From the NCBI RefSeq assembly GCF_000243095.1, contig NZ_AHJE01000103.1, forward strand, positions 1 through 56,027: a stretch of DNA of 56,027 bases, read 5' to 3'. Positions 7,498 to 15,737 of this stretch are shown piece by piece; within the stretch, counting starts at the first letter, position 1, and every line of letters starts with the position of its first letter. The position numbers were made by a program, and so were the translations under genes. This DNA is from Cupriavidus basilensis OR16 (GTDB lineage: Bacteria; Pseudomonadota; Gammaproteobacteria; Burkholderiales; Burkholderiaceae). Under the pieces are notes generated by a model. It was given only the letters and a program-made list of their open reading frames with translations. It was not told where the DNA came from and did not search any database.

Positions 7498-8121
7498 CTA
7501 GCGCGATACCGGCCGCTTGCCCAGTTTGCGCTGCAGCGTGCGCCGATGCATATTGAGCGCACGCGCGGTGGCCGAGATATTGCCCTCATGCTCGGACAGG
7601 ACGCGCTGGATGTGTTCCCACTCCAGCCGGGCCACCGATAGCGGCACCGGCTCTTCCATGGCGGCCTCGGCCGCGTCTTCCGATACCCCGGCCATCAGCG
7701 CGGTCAGGATCGAATCCACATTGGCCGGCTTGGCCAGGTACTCGTCGGCACCATGCTTGACCGCGGCCACCGCGGTGGCAATGCTCGCGTAGCCCGTCAG
7801 CACCAGGATGCGCGCCTGCGGCAACGCGGCGCGCAGCGGCGCGACCAGTTGCAGGCCAGACTCGGCCGGCGCGGTGCTGCCGGCTTCCGGCGGTGCGCTC
7901 AGGTGCAGGTCCAGCGTGATGTAGGCAAAGGGCGTTTGCGCGGCCAGCGCAAGCGCCTGCTGGCGGTTGTGCGCGATCTGCACGGCATAGCCGCGGCGCG
8001 TCAGCGCACGCGCCAGCGCGCCGGCAAACACGGCATCGTCGTCGACCACCAGGAAGGGAGCGGCGTCGCTGGCGCCGGGCTGTGCGCCATCGGCGGCGGG
8101 ATCGTGGAGGGCGTCGGTCAT
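7498..8121 (-). CDS. regA: Response regulator of the RegA/PrrA/ActR family
   Basis: A 207-residue global redox response regulator. The receiver domain (about 22-150) has the acidic pocket VVDDDA, the phospho-acceptor Asp71 in ITLDLHLS, LVLTGYASIATAV and the invariant Lys in EYLAKPAN. A Pro/Ala-rich linker leads to a Fis-type helix-turn-helix: WEHIQRVLSEHEGNISATAR then ALNMHRRTLQRKLGKR, which is close to the nearly invariant RegA DNA-binding helix. Its ATG overlaps the stop of the upstream sensor gene by four bases (ATGA), so the pair is translationally coupled. The receiver has an extra loop (about 75-90, APPEAGSTAPAESG) between beta-3 and alpha-3. RegA homologues balance respiratory and other redox pathways; the targets here are unknown. 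Confidence 0.9.
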   Translation of the reverse strand: MTDALHDPAADGAQPGASDAAPFLVVDDDAVFAGALARALTRRGYAVQIAHNRQQALALAAQTPFAYITLDLHLSAPPEAGSTAPAESGLQLVAPLRAALPQARILVLTGYASIATAVAAVKHGADEYLAKPANVDSILTALMAGVSEDAAEAAMEEPVPLSVARLEWEHIQRVLSEHEGNISATARALNMHRRTLQRKLGKRPVSR

Positions 8122-9520
8122 CGCGGGCTCGTTGTCAGGGGTGAGGCAAACGGTGGGGCGGCCGGTAAGGCTGCCAGGGAGGGCGCGGGCAGGCGCAGCT
8201 CGGCGACGGTGCCGCCCTCGTGGTGGTCGTGCCAGGCCAGCCGGCCTCCCATCTGCTGGGCCGCGCTTTGCGCCAGGTACACGCCAATGCCCTGGCCGCC
8301 ATGCATGCTGGTCATCGGTGCTTCGCCCAGGCGCGCGCGCTGGGATTTGGGGATGCCCAGGCCGCGGTCGGTGACACGGAAGGTCAGCGTCGGCAACTCG
8401 CGGTTGTTCTCCAGTGCGATGGCCAGGCGCAGCGGAATCTGCTCGTGCCCGCGGCCAGCTGGCTGCGCGCGGCGTTGTCCAGCAGGATCGTCAGGATCTG
8501 CCCCACGCGCGCGGCCTCCACCGGCAGGGCAGCGGCTTCGCCAATGGCATTGGCTTCCAGGCGGGCATGGGGGTGGCGCAATTGCCAGCGTTCCACATAA
8601 CCGTCCAGCCACGTCTCGATGCGCTGCGGCGCCGCGGTCTCGTGGTCGTCGCGCAGGCGGGCCAGGATCGATTTGCACAGATCGAGCTGTTGTTCCATGG
8701 TCTGCAGGTCCGGCAGGTAGACGGACACTTGCGTGGTGGCCAGGCGCGGGTCCGCCGCATCGGCGCGCAGCTCGCCGGCGATGACCGCCAGCGTGGCCAG
8801 CGGCGTGCCGATCTCGTGGGCGACCGCGGCGGCCTGGTCGTTCAGCGCTTCCACGCGTGCGTCGCGCAGCAACTGCTCGCGCGCCAGGTTGAGTTCGGCG
8901 TCGCGCTGGCGCAGCACGCCCGAGAGCCGCGCCACGAACACCGCGATCATGGTCGCGCTGGCGACGAAGTTGAGCCACATGCCGGCCAGGTGGTAGTTGA
9001 CGGCATTGTCCGGGTTGCGCAGGTTCAGCGGCACATACTCGATCAGCATCAGGCTGTAGCAGGCCATCGCGTAGACGGCGAGCGCGATCACGTTGCGCCA
9101 CGGCAGGATGGCGGCGGCAATCGCCAGCCCCGGCAGGTAGAACGAGACAAAGGGGTTGGTCGCGCCGCCGGTGAAGAACAGGTTGGCCGACAGCGCCGTC
9201 AGGTCGACCATCAGCTGGCCCATCAGCTCGGCGTCGCTCGGCATGCCGCCGCGGCCGGTGTGCATGCGCAGGCGCAGGCCGGTCAGCAGGTTGAACACAG
9301 CCTGCAGGGAGAGGATCGCCAGCAGCGGGCTGTAGGGCAGGATCACGCCGGCCACGGCCTCGCACGACACCAGCAGCACCGCCTGCCCGCCCATCAGCGC
9401 CCAGCGCAGCCAGAACAGGCGGCGCAGGCTCATCAGGTTGTGGCGGACCGGGGCGATGCTCGTGGCGGAGCCGGGGCGGGAGGGGGCCGTGTCTGGTGGC
9501 ACGGCTGCGGTGGTATCCAT
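8118..9520 (-). pseudogene. regB: RegB/PrrB/ActS-type redox sensor kinase, frameshifted near the ATP-binding domain
   Basis: A membrane histidine kinase paired with RegA. Starting at ATG 9520, about six hydrophobic helices contain GGATNPF (inside FFTGGATNPFVSF), matching the GGxxNPF quinone-binding heptapeptide of RegB sensors. Next come a coiled linker, the H-box VAHEIGTPLATLAVIAGEL and the N-box ILLDNAARSQ. The frame then breaks near 8448: it runs on into unrelated sequence, while DRGLGIPKSQR, GGQGIGVYLAQSAAQQMGG and the C-terminus lie in the neighbouring frame and end at 8118. One missing base (GGGCAC for GGCCAC on the coding strand) would restore a 467-residue protein. As written the kinase loses its ATP lid and would be dead. 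Codon quality on both sides is normal, so a recent mutation or a sequencing error is likely. Confidence 0.87.
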
Positions 9521-9723
9521 GCCGCGAGTTTAACAACGACCGGCGCCCGGCCCGCCGCGTGCGACACCGTGCCGCATTGGTTGGCGCCATGGCCGCTGCC
9601 AGACTGAGCGGTTCGCCGCCAGGCCGGCTCGCCGGTTTGCGCCGCCTGGCTCACGCTGCCAGGGTCGCCATGGTTTAATGCTTCCTTTATGCAGTCCTTT
9701 GAATCTCAGTGGAGATAGTCCAG

Positions 9724-10089
9724 ATGCAAGCCAGATTCCTCGCCGCGGTGCCCGCAGCCCTGCTCGCCGCGCTGTGCTCGAACGCGGCGTTTGCCCAGGT
9801 CGATGTCAGCAACGCCTGGGCGACAAGCTGGTCGGCGTCAGCACGCCGGCGGCAGCCACGGCCGAAGTGCATGAAATGAAGATGGATGGCAACGTGATGC
9901 GCAAAGCCGGGTGGCTATCACGTGATGCTGATGGGCCTCAAGGCACCGCTGAAGAAGGGCGATACCGTGGCGCTGACGCTCAAGATCGAGCAGGGCGGCA
10001 AGGTGATCGAGCAGAAGGTCGACGCCGAAGTGCGCGACCTCACCGCAACGGCGCCGGCCGCCGGTGCGCACGGCGACCACAAGCACTGA
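9724..10089 (+). pseudogene. PCu(A)C periplasmic copper chaperone, two internal deletions
   Basis: Remains of a DUF461/PCu(A)C gene, whose product delivers Cu(I) to cytochrome oxidase in the periplasm. An intact signal peptide and first strand (MQARFLAAVPAALLA, then QVDVSNAWA) are followed abruptly, in another frame, by VGVSTPAAATAEVHEMKMDG. The stretch normally joining them (ARATVPGQ and GAF-like motifs) is missing. A second break after NVMR loses the segment leading to GGYHVMLMGLKAPLKKGD, which returns to the first frame and ends in a His-rich GAHGDHKH tail. About 40 residues of a roughly 160-residue protein are gone. Translation from the start would stop at 9877-9879. Metal ligands in HEMKM and HVMLM survive but cannot be made as one chain. 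The ribosome site (TGGAGATAG) is intact. Collapse of the assembly is an alternative. Confidence 0.85.
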
Positions 10090-10123
10090 AGTCTGAAGCC
10101 GTGCAGGCAGCTAGCCAGGCTGC

Positions 10124-11059
10124 CTAGCTGCGCAGGCTGATCGCGTCGTCCGGCTCGTCGCCGGCGGCCACCGCGATCACGCGCTCGCGCAGCCAGCTAT
10201 GGCCGGGATCGGCGTCGGTGCGGTCGTGCCAGATCAGGCTGAAGCCAAAGCCCGGCAGGGGGAAGGGCGGATCGAACACCGCGAAGCGCGGGTCCTCCTC
10301 GAACGCGGCCAGGCTGCGGCGTGCCGTGGTCAGGACCAGGTTGGTGCCGGCAATCAGCGCTGGCGCCACGCTCCAGTGGGGCAGCACGCAGGCAATCTTG
10401 CGCCGCCCACCGACCTTGGCCACGGCAGCGTCGATGGCATCCACGCGCTCGCTATGGGTTGCCACCAGCACATGCGAGCGGGCCAGGTACGCCACCTGGT
10501 CGAGCTTGCCCAGGCCGCGCACCGTGGCCGCGTCCACCATGCAGGCATAGGATTCCTCGAACAGTTCCGTGGTGCGCACGCCCTCCGGGGACGGCCCGAA
10601 CACGCCCAGCGCCATATCGATCTCGCCGTCCGCGACCTTGGCTGTCATGGCTTCGCGGCTGGCCTGGCTGACCACCAGGTCGATGCCCGGGGCGATCTTG
10701 CGCACCGCACGCAGCAGGCCGGGCAGCAGCGCCATGGCGCCGTAGTCGGACATGGCCAGGCGGAAGCTGCGGCGCGCCGTGGCGGGCTGGAAGCCGGACG
10801 GCCCCAGCAGGATGCGCACCTGCGCCAGCGCCTCGGCCAGCGGGCCCGCCAGTTCATGGGCGCGCGCGCTCGGCACCAGGCCGCCCTGGCCGCGCACCAG
10901 CAGCGGGTCGTCCAGCAACTGGCGCAGGCGGCCCAGCGCGTGGCTGACCGCAGGCTGGCTGAGGTGCAGGCGCAGCGCGGCGCGCGAAATATGTCGTTCG
11001 GCCAGCAGGGCTTCCAGCACCACCAGCAGGTTCAGGTCGATACCGCGGAGATCATTCAT
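10124..11059 (-). CDS. LysR-family transcriptional regulator
   Basis: A 311-residue LysR regulator: MNDLRGIDLNLLVVLEALLAERH with the helix-turn-helix ISRAALRLHLSQPAVSHALGRLRQLLDDPLLVR, then an effector-binding domain (SFRLAMSDYGAMALLPGL; EIDMALGVFG; SLIWHDRTDADPGHSWLRE). The SHALGRLR form and the C-terminal W-H-xx-xx-xPGHSWLR are typical of the NodD/PcpR/LinR branch. The start at 11059 gives the standard N-terminus; a start nine bases upstream (11068) is possible. It is divergent from a DUF606-type DMT transporter 94 bp away, which is its probable target. Confidence 0.93.
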   Translation of the reverse strand: MNDLRGIDLNLLVVLEALLAERHISRAALRLHLSQPAVSHALGRLRQLLDDPLLVRGQGGLVPSARAHELAGPLAEALAQVRILLGPSGFQPATARRSFRLAMSDYGAMALLPGLLRAVRKIAPGIDLVVSQASREAMTAKVADGEIDMALGVFGPSPEGVRTTELFEESYACMVDAATVRGLGKLDQVAYLARSHVLVATHSERVDAIDAAVAKVGGRRKIACVLPHWSVAPALIAGTNLVLTTARRSLAAFEEDPRFAVFDPPFPLPGFGFSLIWHDRTDADPGHSWLRERVIAVAAGDEPDDAISLRS

Positions 11060-11086
11060 GCGGCGCATATTAACGCTATGAAACGA

Positions 11087-11099
11087 GAATTGGTAATTC
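11087..11099. promoter_or_regulatory. Candidate LysR operator in the divergent intergenic region
   Basis: An inverted repeat GAATT-GGT-AATTC sits between the LysR start (11059) and the transporter start (11154). Placement and dyad symmetry suit a LysR binding site, though the spacer is shorter than the usual T-N11-A pattern. Confidence 0.35.
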
Positions 11100-11153
11100 G
11101 CGGCGCAGTATTTCACACTGAGGCATCAAATTTCTTGCGAAGGAGATGCCCCG

Positions 11154-11810
11154 ATGCCTGGTCTCAACAACTTTTCGCCGGCGCTTGCAGGCCTCGTTCC
11201 CATAGCGGTGACCATTGTTTCCGGGGCACTGATTCCCTTCCAGGCCGGCGCCAATGCCACGCTCGGGCGCAGCCTGGGCCATCCGCTGTGGGCCACCTCG
11301 GTATCGCTGCTGGTTAGCCTGGCGGTGGTGCTGCCGCTGCTGTGGCTGCTGAAGGTCCCGCTGCCCTCGCTGGCGGCGGGCGGGCCGGCCTGGATGTGGG
11401 CGGGTGGCGTGGCGGGCGTGTTCTACATTACGGTGGCGCTGGTGCTGGCCCCACGCCTGGGCGCCGGCGGCTTTATCGCGGCGGTGGTGGCGGGGCAGAT
11501 GGTGGGCGCGTTGCTGCTGGACCAGTTTGGCCTGGCGGGCTTCGCGGCGCGCGCCGTGACGCCGGGGCGCCTGGCCGGCGCTGCGCTGGTGGTGCTGGGC
11601 GTCGTGGTGATGCAGTTCGCCGCGGTGGCGGGGCAAGCACAACGCCAGCGCAGGCGGCGAACTGATCAGCCTGCGGCTTGTGCCTGGCCGGCATCCTCGC
11701 GCCGGCGCGCCAGGCAGGCGGGGCAGAGGCAGTGCTGGCCCGGCACGATCTGGCGGGCGGGCAGCAGCGGCTGGGTGGCGCACCAGCAGTGCGGCAGGCC
11801 GGCGGCATAG
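11154..11810 (+). CDS. DMT-superfamily (YdcZ/DUF606) membrane transporter, 3' end probably frameshifted
   Basis: An inner-membrane protein with about five hydrophobic helices (LVPIAVTIVSGALIPFQAG, SLLVSLAVVLPLLWLL, WMWAGGVAGVFYITVALVLAP, GGFIAAVVAGQMVGALLLDQ, LAGAALVVLGVVVMQFAA). The pattern and the family's usual length of about 150 residues fit DUF606. After residue 160 the frame runs into a very basic tail (QRQRRRRTDQPAACAW) antisense to the next gene, ending at 11810. One extra G in the GGGG run near 11631 would instead give a tail ending STTPAQAAN with a stop at 11665, exactly abutting the convergent gene. That is more natural, so the 3' end here is suspect. It lies opposite a LysR gene; the substrate is unknown. 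Confidence 0.8.
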   Translation: MPGLNNFSPALAGLVPIAVTIVSGALIPFQAGANATLGRSLGHPLWATSVSLLVSLAVVLPLLWLLKVPLPSLAAGGPAWMWAGGVAGVFYITVALVLAPRLGAGGFIAAVVAGQMVGALLLDQFGLAGFAARAVTPGRLAGAALVVLGVVVMQFAAVAGQAQRQRRRRTDQPAACAWPASSRRRARQAGQRQCWPGTIWRAGSSGWVAHQQCGRPAA

Positions 11811-11893
11811 CCGCAGACAAAGCCGGCGCCGCAGGCGCTGCAATGCTCGACGGGGCGCAACTGTCCCGTCAGCACCGTGGCCGGATCGCTCAC
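11666..11893 (-). CDS. Cysteine-rich CWC family protein
   Basis: A 75-residue protein, third in an ECF sigma operon. It has HCSACGAGFVCG, then PHCWCAT and HCLCPACLARR: about eight cysteines in the CPxCG...CWC arrangement of the family, likely zinc-binding. The start is GTG at 11893, which overlaps the stop of the upstream zinc-finger gene (GTGA), so translation is coupled. An upstream ATG in this frame would overlap the zinc-finger gene and is not needed. The function of the CWC family is unknown to me; here its coupling to a putative anti-sigma factor suggests a role in the same signalling module. It ends one base from the likely true stop of the convergent DMT gene. Confidence 0.82.
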   Translation of the reverse strand: MSDPATVLTGQLRPVEHCSACGAGFVCGYAAGLPHCWCATQPLLPARQIVPGQHCLCPACLARRREDAGQAQAAG

Positions 11894-12117
11894 GGCTTGT
11901 CCCTGGGTGGCTCGTCTTCCTGGCCCAGCCGGGACATGGCGGAGCGCATCAGCCGCATCTGGCCCGAAAAATTGGTGCACGCATCGCAAATGGCCATGTG
12001 CCCGCGCATGCGCACGCGCTCGAACCAACTGAGCGGACGGTCCATGCCCTCCATGGTCAGGTGATGGATCTCGCGGCAGTTTGGCAGCAGCCGGCGGCGG
12101 GGTGGCGTATCAGACAT
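11890..12117 (-). CDS. Putative zinc-finger (zf-HC2) anti-sigma factor
   Basis: 75 residues without a membrane segment. The N-terminal half reads CREIHHLTMEGMDRPLSWFE, followed by RMRGHMAICDACTNFSGQM. The His-x3-Cys-x2-Cys (HMAICDAC) with an upstream Cys/His is the ZAS zinc-binding pattern of soluble anti-sigma factors that release sigma on thiol oxidation or metal loss. It lies 91 bp downstream of an ECF sigma gene on the same strand and overlaps the CWC gene by four bases (GTGA). Regulation of the neighbouring sigma factor is inferred from family and position. Confidence 0.82.
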   Translation of the reverse strand: MSDTPPRRRLLPNCREIHHLTMEGMDRPLSWFERVRMRGHMAICDACTNFSGQMRLMRSAMSRLGQEDEPPRDKP

Positions 12118-12208
12118 GGCTTCCTTTGATCGACAGGTCGACAGGCGGTTTCAGGCCGTAGCAGCTCGCCTGGCTGCGGTGGCCCGGTTACAAGGTCCGG
12201 CTAGGCGC

Positions 12209-12784
12209 TTACGCCTTCTGCCCGAACCAGTTCAGTTCCAGGCACTCGCGCAGGCGCATGCGGGCTCGGTACAGCATGACCCATGCATTAGTCGTCGTGA
12301 TTTCCAGTTCCTGACAGATTTCTTCGGTTTCCAGTTCCAGCCATTCCCGCATCATGAAAATCCGGCCGATCTTGGCGGGTAGCTTGTCCACGCACAGTTG
12401 CAGTATCTCGAAGAACTCGCGGCGCTCCAGCGCGCGGTCCGGGTTGCCCCAATCGGACGGTGGCGTATGGTAGTGGCCGTTCTTGGCGAACAAGGCGTCG
12501 AAGGCATCGATATCGGACTGGGCCTCGCCATCGTCGCCGCCGCCAAGCGTCAGGCGCACTTCGCGCCGGCCGCTGCGCAGCGTATCGATGATCTTGTGCT
12601 TGAGGATGCCGATCAGGTAGGTCTTCAGCGCGGATTGGCCGCTGAAGCGCTCCGGGTGTTCCAGCGCGGCCACCAGGGTGTCGGAGACGGTATCCTCGGC
12701 CAGTGCCTGGTCGCGCAGCTGCAGGCGGGCGAAGCGCAGCAAATGGGGGCGCAGGGCGCTAAGATCGTCGGGGTGCAGGCTCAT
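12209..12784 (-). CDS. ECF-type RNA polymerase sigma factor
   Basis: 191 residues. Region 2 is seen in LRPHLLRFARLQLRDQALAE, DTVSDTLVAALEH and FSGQSALKTYLIGILKHKIID. Region 4 is RREFFEILQLCVDKLPAKIG with ITTTNAWVMLYRARMRLRECLE as the -35 recognition helix. A low-complexity linker (about 85-115, GGGDDGEAQSDIDAF) is longer than usual. ATG 12784 (MSLHPDD) gives a normal N-terminus; the longer frame adds 31 residues without homology. It stands first in a three-gene unit with a zf-HC2 protein and a CWC protein. I cannot assign it to a named Cupriavidus sigma factor. Confidence 0.9.
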   Translation of the reverse strand: MSLHPDDLSALRPHLLRFARLQLRDQALAEDTVSDTLVAALEHPERFSGQSALKTYLIGILKHKIIDTLRSGRREVRLTLGGGDDGEAQSDIDAFDALFAKNGHYHTPPSDWGNPDRALERREFFEILQLCVDKLPAKIGRIFMMREWLELETEEICQELEITTTNAWVMLYRARMRLRECLELNWFGQKA

Positions 12785-13044
12785 TGAGTTGCCGCTATTC
12801 GGTGGCGATGCGACTGTAGGACTACCGTTGAATAACTGTTGCGTGGATAGAACGCCATGGTGCGCCGCAGTACGCATGCACCGGTTTTGGACCCCCGCTG
12901 CACCACCGTCTGCACGCGTGTGCCGCGGTTTCTTGTAAAATCGGCGCCTGCCGCGGCCGGAGGTGGCCTATTCGGGGTAAAAAGCCCCTTAACCAGTAGC
13001 TCACCGCCGGTCAGAATTGCCATGATACCTGTTGAATCTCACGG

Positions 13045-13974
13045 ATGTCCCTTGCCATGAACGCCGACACCCCTGGGCCTGCCGCTACCGCGGTGGCCGC
13101 AATTGCCCCAGCCCTCAAGGCCGAAATCCTTGCCGAGGCGCTGCCCTATATCCGCAAGTTCCACGGCAAGACCATTGTGGTCAAGTACGGCGGAAACGCG
13201 ATGACCGAGGAAAAGCTCAAGCACGGCTTCGCGCGCGACGTGATCCTGCTCAAGCTGGTCGGCATGAACCCGGTCGTGGTTCACGGCGGTGGCCCGCAGA
13301 TCGACGAAGCCCTGAAGAAGGTCGGCAAGGTCGGCACGTTTATCCAGGGCATGCGCGTCACCGATGAAGAGACCATGGAAGTGGTCGAATGGGTGCTGGG
13401 CGGCGAAGTGCAGCAGGACATCGTCATGCTGATCAACCAGTACGGCGGCCAGGCCGTGGGCCTGACCGGCAAGGACGGCGGCCTGATCCGCGCCAAGCGC
13501 CTCAAGATGCCGGACCGCGAAAGCCCCGGCGCCTTCATCGACATCGGCTTCGTGGGCGATATCGAGGCCATCAACCCGGCGGTGGTCAAGGCCCTGCAGG
13601 ACGACGCCTTCATCCCGGTGATCTCGCCGATCGGATTCTCCGACGATGGCCAGGCCTACAATATCAACGCCGATGTGGTGGCGGGCAAGATGGCCGAGAT
13701 CCTCAAGGCCGAGAAGCTGGTCATGATGACCAACATCCCGGGCGTGATGGACAAGGCCGGCAACCTGCTGACCGACCTGTCGGCGCGTGAGATCGAGGAA
13801 CTGTTCGCCGACGGCACCATCTCGGGCGGCATGCTGCCCAAGATCTCGTCGGCGCTGGACGCGGCCAAGAGCGGCGTCAATTCGGTGCACATCATCGACG
13901 GCCGCATCGAACACTCGCTGTTGCTGGAAATCCTGACCGAACAAGCGTTCGGTACCATGATCCGTTCGCACTAG
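13045..13974 (+). CDS. argB: Acetylglutamate kinase
   Basis: The second enzyme of arginine synthesis: it phosphorylates N-acetylglutamate with ATP in the cytoplasm. 309 residues of the amino acid kinase fold: TIVVKYGGNAM at the phosphate-binding strand, VVVHGGGPQID, NQYGGQAVGLTGKDGG, YNINADVVAGKMA and SGGMLPKISSALDA. The N-terminal extension of about 25 residues suggests an arginine-sensitive hexameric form. The start may be 13045 or ATG 13057. A possible promoter (TTGTAAAATCGG near 12930) lies upstream. A HAD phosphatase and slmA follow closely on the same strand. Another arg gene, argC, lies 16 kb away. Confidence 0.97.
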   Translation: MSLAMNADTPGPAATAVAAIAPALKAEILAEALPYIRKFHGKTIVVKYGGNAMTEEKLKHGFARDVILLKLVGMNPVVVHGGGPQIDEALKKVGKVGTFIQGMRVTDEETMEVVEWVLGGEVQQDIVMLINQYGGQAVGLTGKDGGLIRAKRLKMPDRESPGAFIDIGFVGDIEAINPAVVKALQDDAFIPVISPIGFSDDGQAYNINADVVAGKMAEILKAEKLVMMTNIPGVMDKAGNLLTDLSAREIEELFADGTISGGMLPKISSALDAAKSGVNSVHIIDGRIEHSLLLEILTEQAFGTMIRSH

Positions 13975-13992
13975 AACGCATCTCCCGGCAGC

Positions 13993-15027
13993 GTGCCCAT
14001 TGCGCGCATTGCGCGCGCTGCCGCCTCACTCTTCTTTCTTTCCCGCGTGCCCTCTATTTCCCCGCCCTTGCGCCGCAGCCTGCGCGGTGCGCGCCGACGC
14101 CGCCCCGCGGGCGACAATTCCGGCCGCACAGTCTGGCTGTTCGACCTCGACAACACGCTGCACGACGCGTCCCATGCGATCTTTCCCGCCATCAACCAGT
14201 TGATGACGGCGTATGTGGCGCGTGTGCTGGGCAGCGACGAGGCCACCGCCAGCGAGGTACGGGTGAAATACTGGCAGCGCTATGGCGCGACCTTGCTCGG
14301 CATGATCCGCCACCACAACGTCGACCCGGCCGACTTCCTGCGCGCCGCGCATGATTTCCCCGAGCTGGCGGAGATGGTGCGGGTGCGCCGCGGCCTGGTC
14401 GGCCACCTGCGCCGCCTGCCGGGGCGCAAGATCCTGGTGACCAACGCGCCGGAGCAGTACGCGCGCGCGGTCATGAAGGTGGCCGGCATCCAGCGGTGTT
14501 TCGAGCGGGTGGTCGCCATAGAGGACATGTGGGTGCATGGGCACCTGCGGCCCAAGCCGGACCGGCGCATGCTGCGCCGGCTGCTGGTGCAGCAGCGGGT
14601 GGCGCCGCATCGCGCGGTGCTGGTGGAGGACACGCTGTCCCACCTCAAGCGCTATGCGGGCACGGGCATCCGCACGGCCTGGGTGACGGGCTACCTGCGC
14701 ACGCTGGCGCCATCGCGTCCGCACGACGTGCCGATGCCCGCCGGCGCTGCCGTGGCGGGCGCCAGCGGCGACGCCGTGCTGCGCAGCACGCTGGATGCGG
14801 AAGACCGGCAGCACGCCGGCCACGCCGCGCAGGAACATTCGGTGACGCTGGTAGCAGCCGAGACGCAGGATCCGCCGGCGCTGGCGCCGGGCACGATTGC
14901 GCCGCAGGCGCTGCCGGCATCGGCACCGCGCGTGCGGGCGCGGATCGTAAATCGCCCCGGTTATGTGGACGTAAAAGTACAATCCATGCATCAACTCCAA
15001 CGACGAATGCGGAGAATCGGGTCATGA
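13993..15027 (+). CDS. HAD-superfamily pyrimidine 5'-nucleotidase-like hydrolase
   Basis: A 344-residue HAD hydrolase of the SDT1/pyrimidine 5'-nucleotidase type. Motif I is WLFDLDNTLHDA (nucleophile in FDLDNT), motif II is KILVTNAPEQYA, the motif III lysine is in HLRPKPDRRML and motif IV is AVLVEDTLSHLK. The catalytic core ends near residue 235. The remaining 110 residues are Ala/Pro-rich with no fold I recognise, perhaps a disordered tail. Start codons are GTG 13993 or in-frame GTG 14047; the basic N-terminus before motif I is low-complexity. The stop overlaps the slmA ATG by four bases (ATGA at 15024-15027), an arrangement that couples their translation. Confidence 0.86.
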   Translation: MPIARIARAAASLFFLSRVPSISPPLRRSLRGARRRRPAGDNSGRTVWLFDLDNTLHDASHAIFPAINQLMTAYVARVLGSDEATASEVRVKYWQRYGATLLGMIRHHNVDPADFLRAAHDFPELAEMVRVRRGLVGHLRRLPGRKILVTNAPEQYARAVMKVAGIQRCFERVVAIEDMWVHGHLRPKPDRRMLRRLLVQQRVAPHRAVLVEDTLSHLKRYAGTGIRTAWVTGYLRTLAPSRPHDVPMPAGAAVAGASGDAVLRSTLDAEDRQHAGHAAQEHSVTLVAAETQDPPALAPGTIAPQALPASAPRVRARIVNRPGYVDVKVQSMHQLQRRMRRIGS

Positions 15028-15683
15028 TGCACAGTAACGAGCGCCCATCGGGTGCGGCCCCGGCCGCCGCCGGGCAGGGCGCAGGCGCGGACGGGGCGCC
15101 GGCACGCAAACGCCCGCGTCCTGGCGAGCGGCGTGTGCAGATACTGCAGACGCTGGCCGGTATGCTGGAAGTGCCGCGCGGGGAAAAGGTCACCACCGCG
15201 GCGCTGGCTGCCAAGCTCAGCGTGTCGGAGGCGGCGCTGTACCGCCATTTCGCCAGCAAGGCGCAGATGTTCGAAGGCCTGATCGGCTTTATCGAGCAAA
15301 CCGTTTTCGGCCTGATCAACCAGATCACCACCCAGGAAGAGCATGGCTTGCGCCAGGCGCACGCCGTGGTGCGCATGCTGCTGTCTTTTGCCGAGAAGAA
15401 TCCCGGCATGACGCGCGTGCTGACCGGCGAAGCGCTGGTGGGCGAGCATGATCGCCTGCAGGAGCGCATCAACCAAGTGGTGGACCGCATCGAGGCCTCG
15501 CTGCGGCAGTGCCTGAAGATCGCCATCAGCCAGGGCGCGTTTCCGCCCGACGCCGATGTGCCGGTGCGCGCCGCGCTGATCATGGCGACTGTGCAGGGGC
15601 AGTGGCACCGCTATGCCAAGAGCGGCTTTCGCAAGCTGCCGAGCGAGAACGCGGACGCGCAGCTGCGCGTGTTGCTCGGCTAG
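15024..15683 (+). CDS. slmA: Nucleoid occlusion factor SlmA (TetR family)
   Basis: 219 residues. It is a DNA-binding FtsZ antagonist that blocks septum formation over the nucleoid. After a disordered Ala/Pro/Arg-rich N-terminus (about 35 residues) it has RRVQILQTLAGMLEVPRGEKVTTAALAAKLSVSEAALYRHFASKAQMFEGLI, quoted here only as the TetR helix-turn-helix region around residues 38-88. The C-terminal dimerisation helices include FAEKNPGMTRVLTGEALVGE and GQWHRYAKSGFR. Key residues of the SlmA branch such as EAALYRHFASKAQMFE are kept. It overlaps the upstream HAD gene, and a strong terminator follows 20 bp after the stop. The position downstream of argB and a HAD protein is characteristic of beta-proteobacteria. 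Confidence 0.9.
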   Translation: MMHSNERPSGAAPAAAGQGAGADGAPARKRPRPGERRVQILQTLAGMLEVPRGEKVTTAALAAKLSVSEAALYRHFASKAQMFEGLIGFIEQTVFGLINQITTQEEHGLRQAHAVVRMLLSFAEKNPGMTRVLTGEALVGEHDRLQERINQVVDRIEASLRQCLKIAISQGAFPPDADVPVRAALIMATVQGQWHRYAKSGFRKLPSENADAQLRVLLG

Positions 15684-15703
15684 GCCGCGCCGGCGGCCAT
15701 GAG

Positions 15704-15729
15704 AAAGGGCAGGCTCGCGCCTGCCCTTT
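15704..15729 (+). terminator. Rho-independent terminator after slmA
   Basis: A 10-bp stem (AAAGGGCAGG with CCTGCCCTTT) around a 6-nt loop, followed by a T-rich run. It lies between the convergent slmA and DUF817 genes and may serve both. Confidence 0.92.
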
Positions 15730-15737
15730 TTTCGTTT

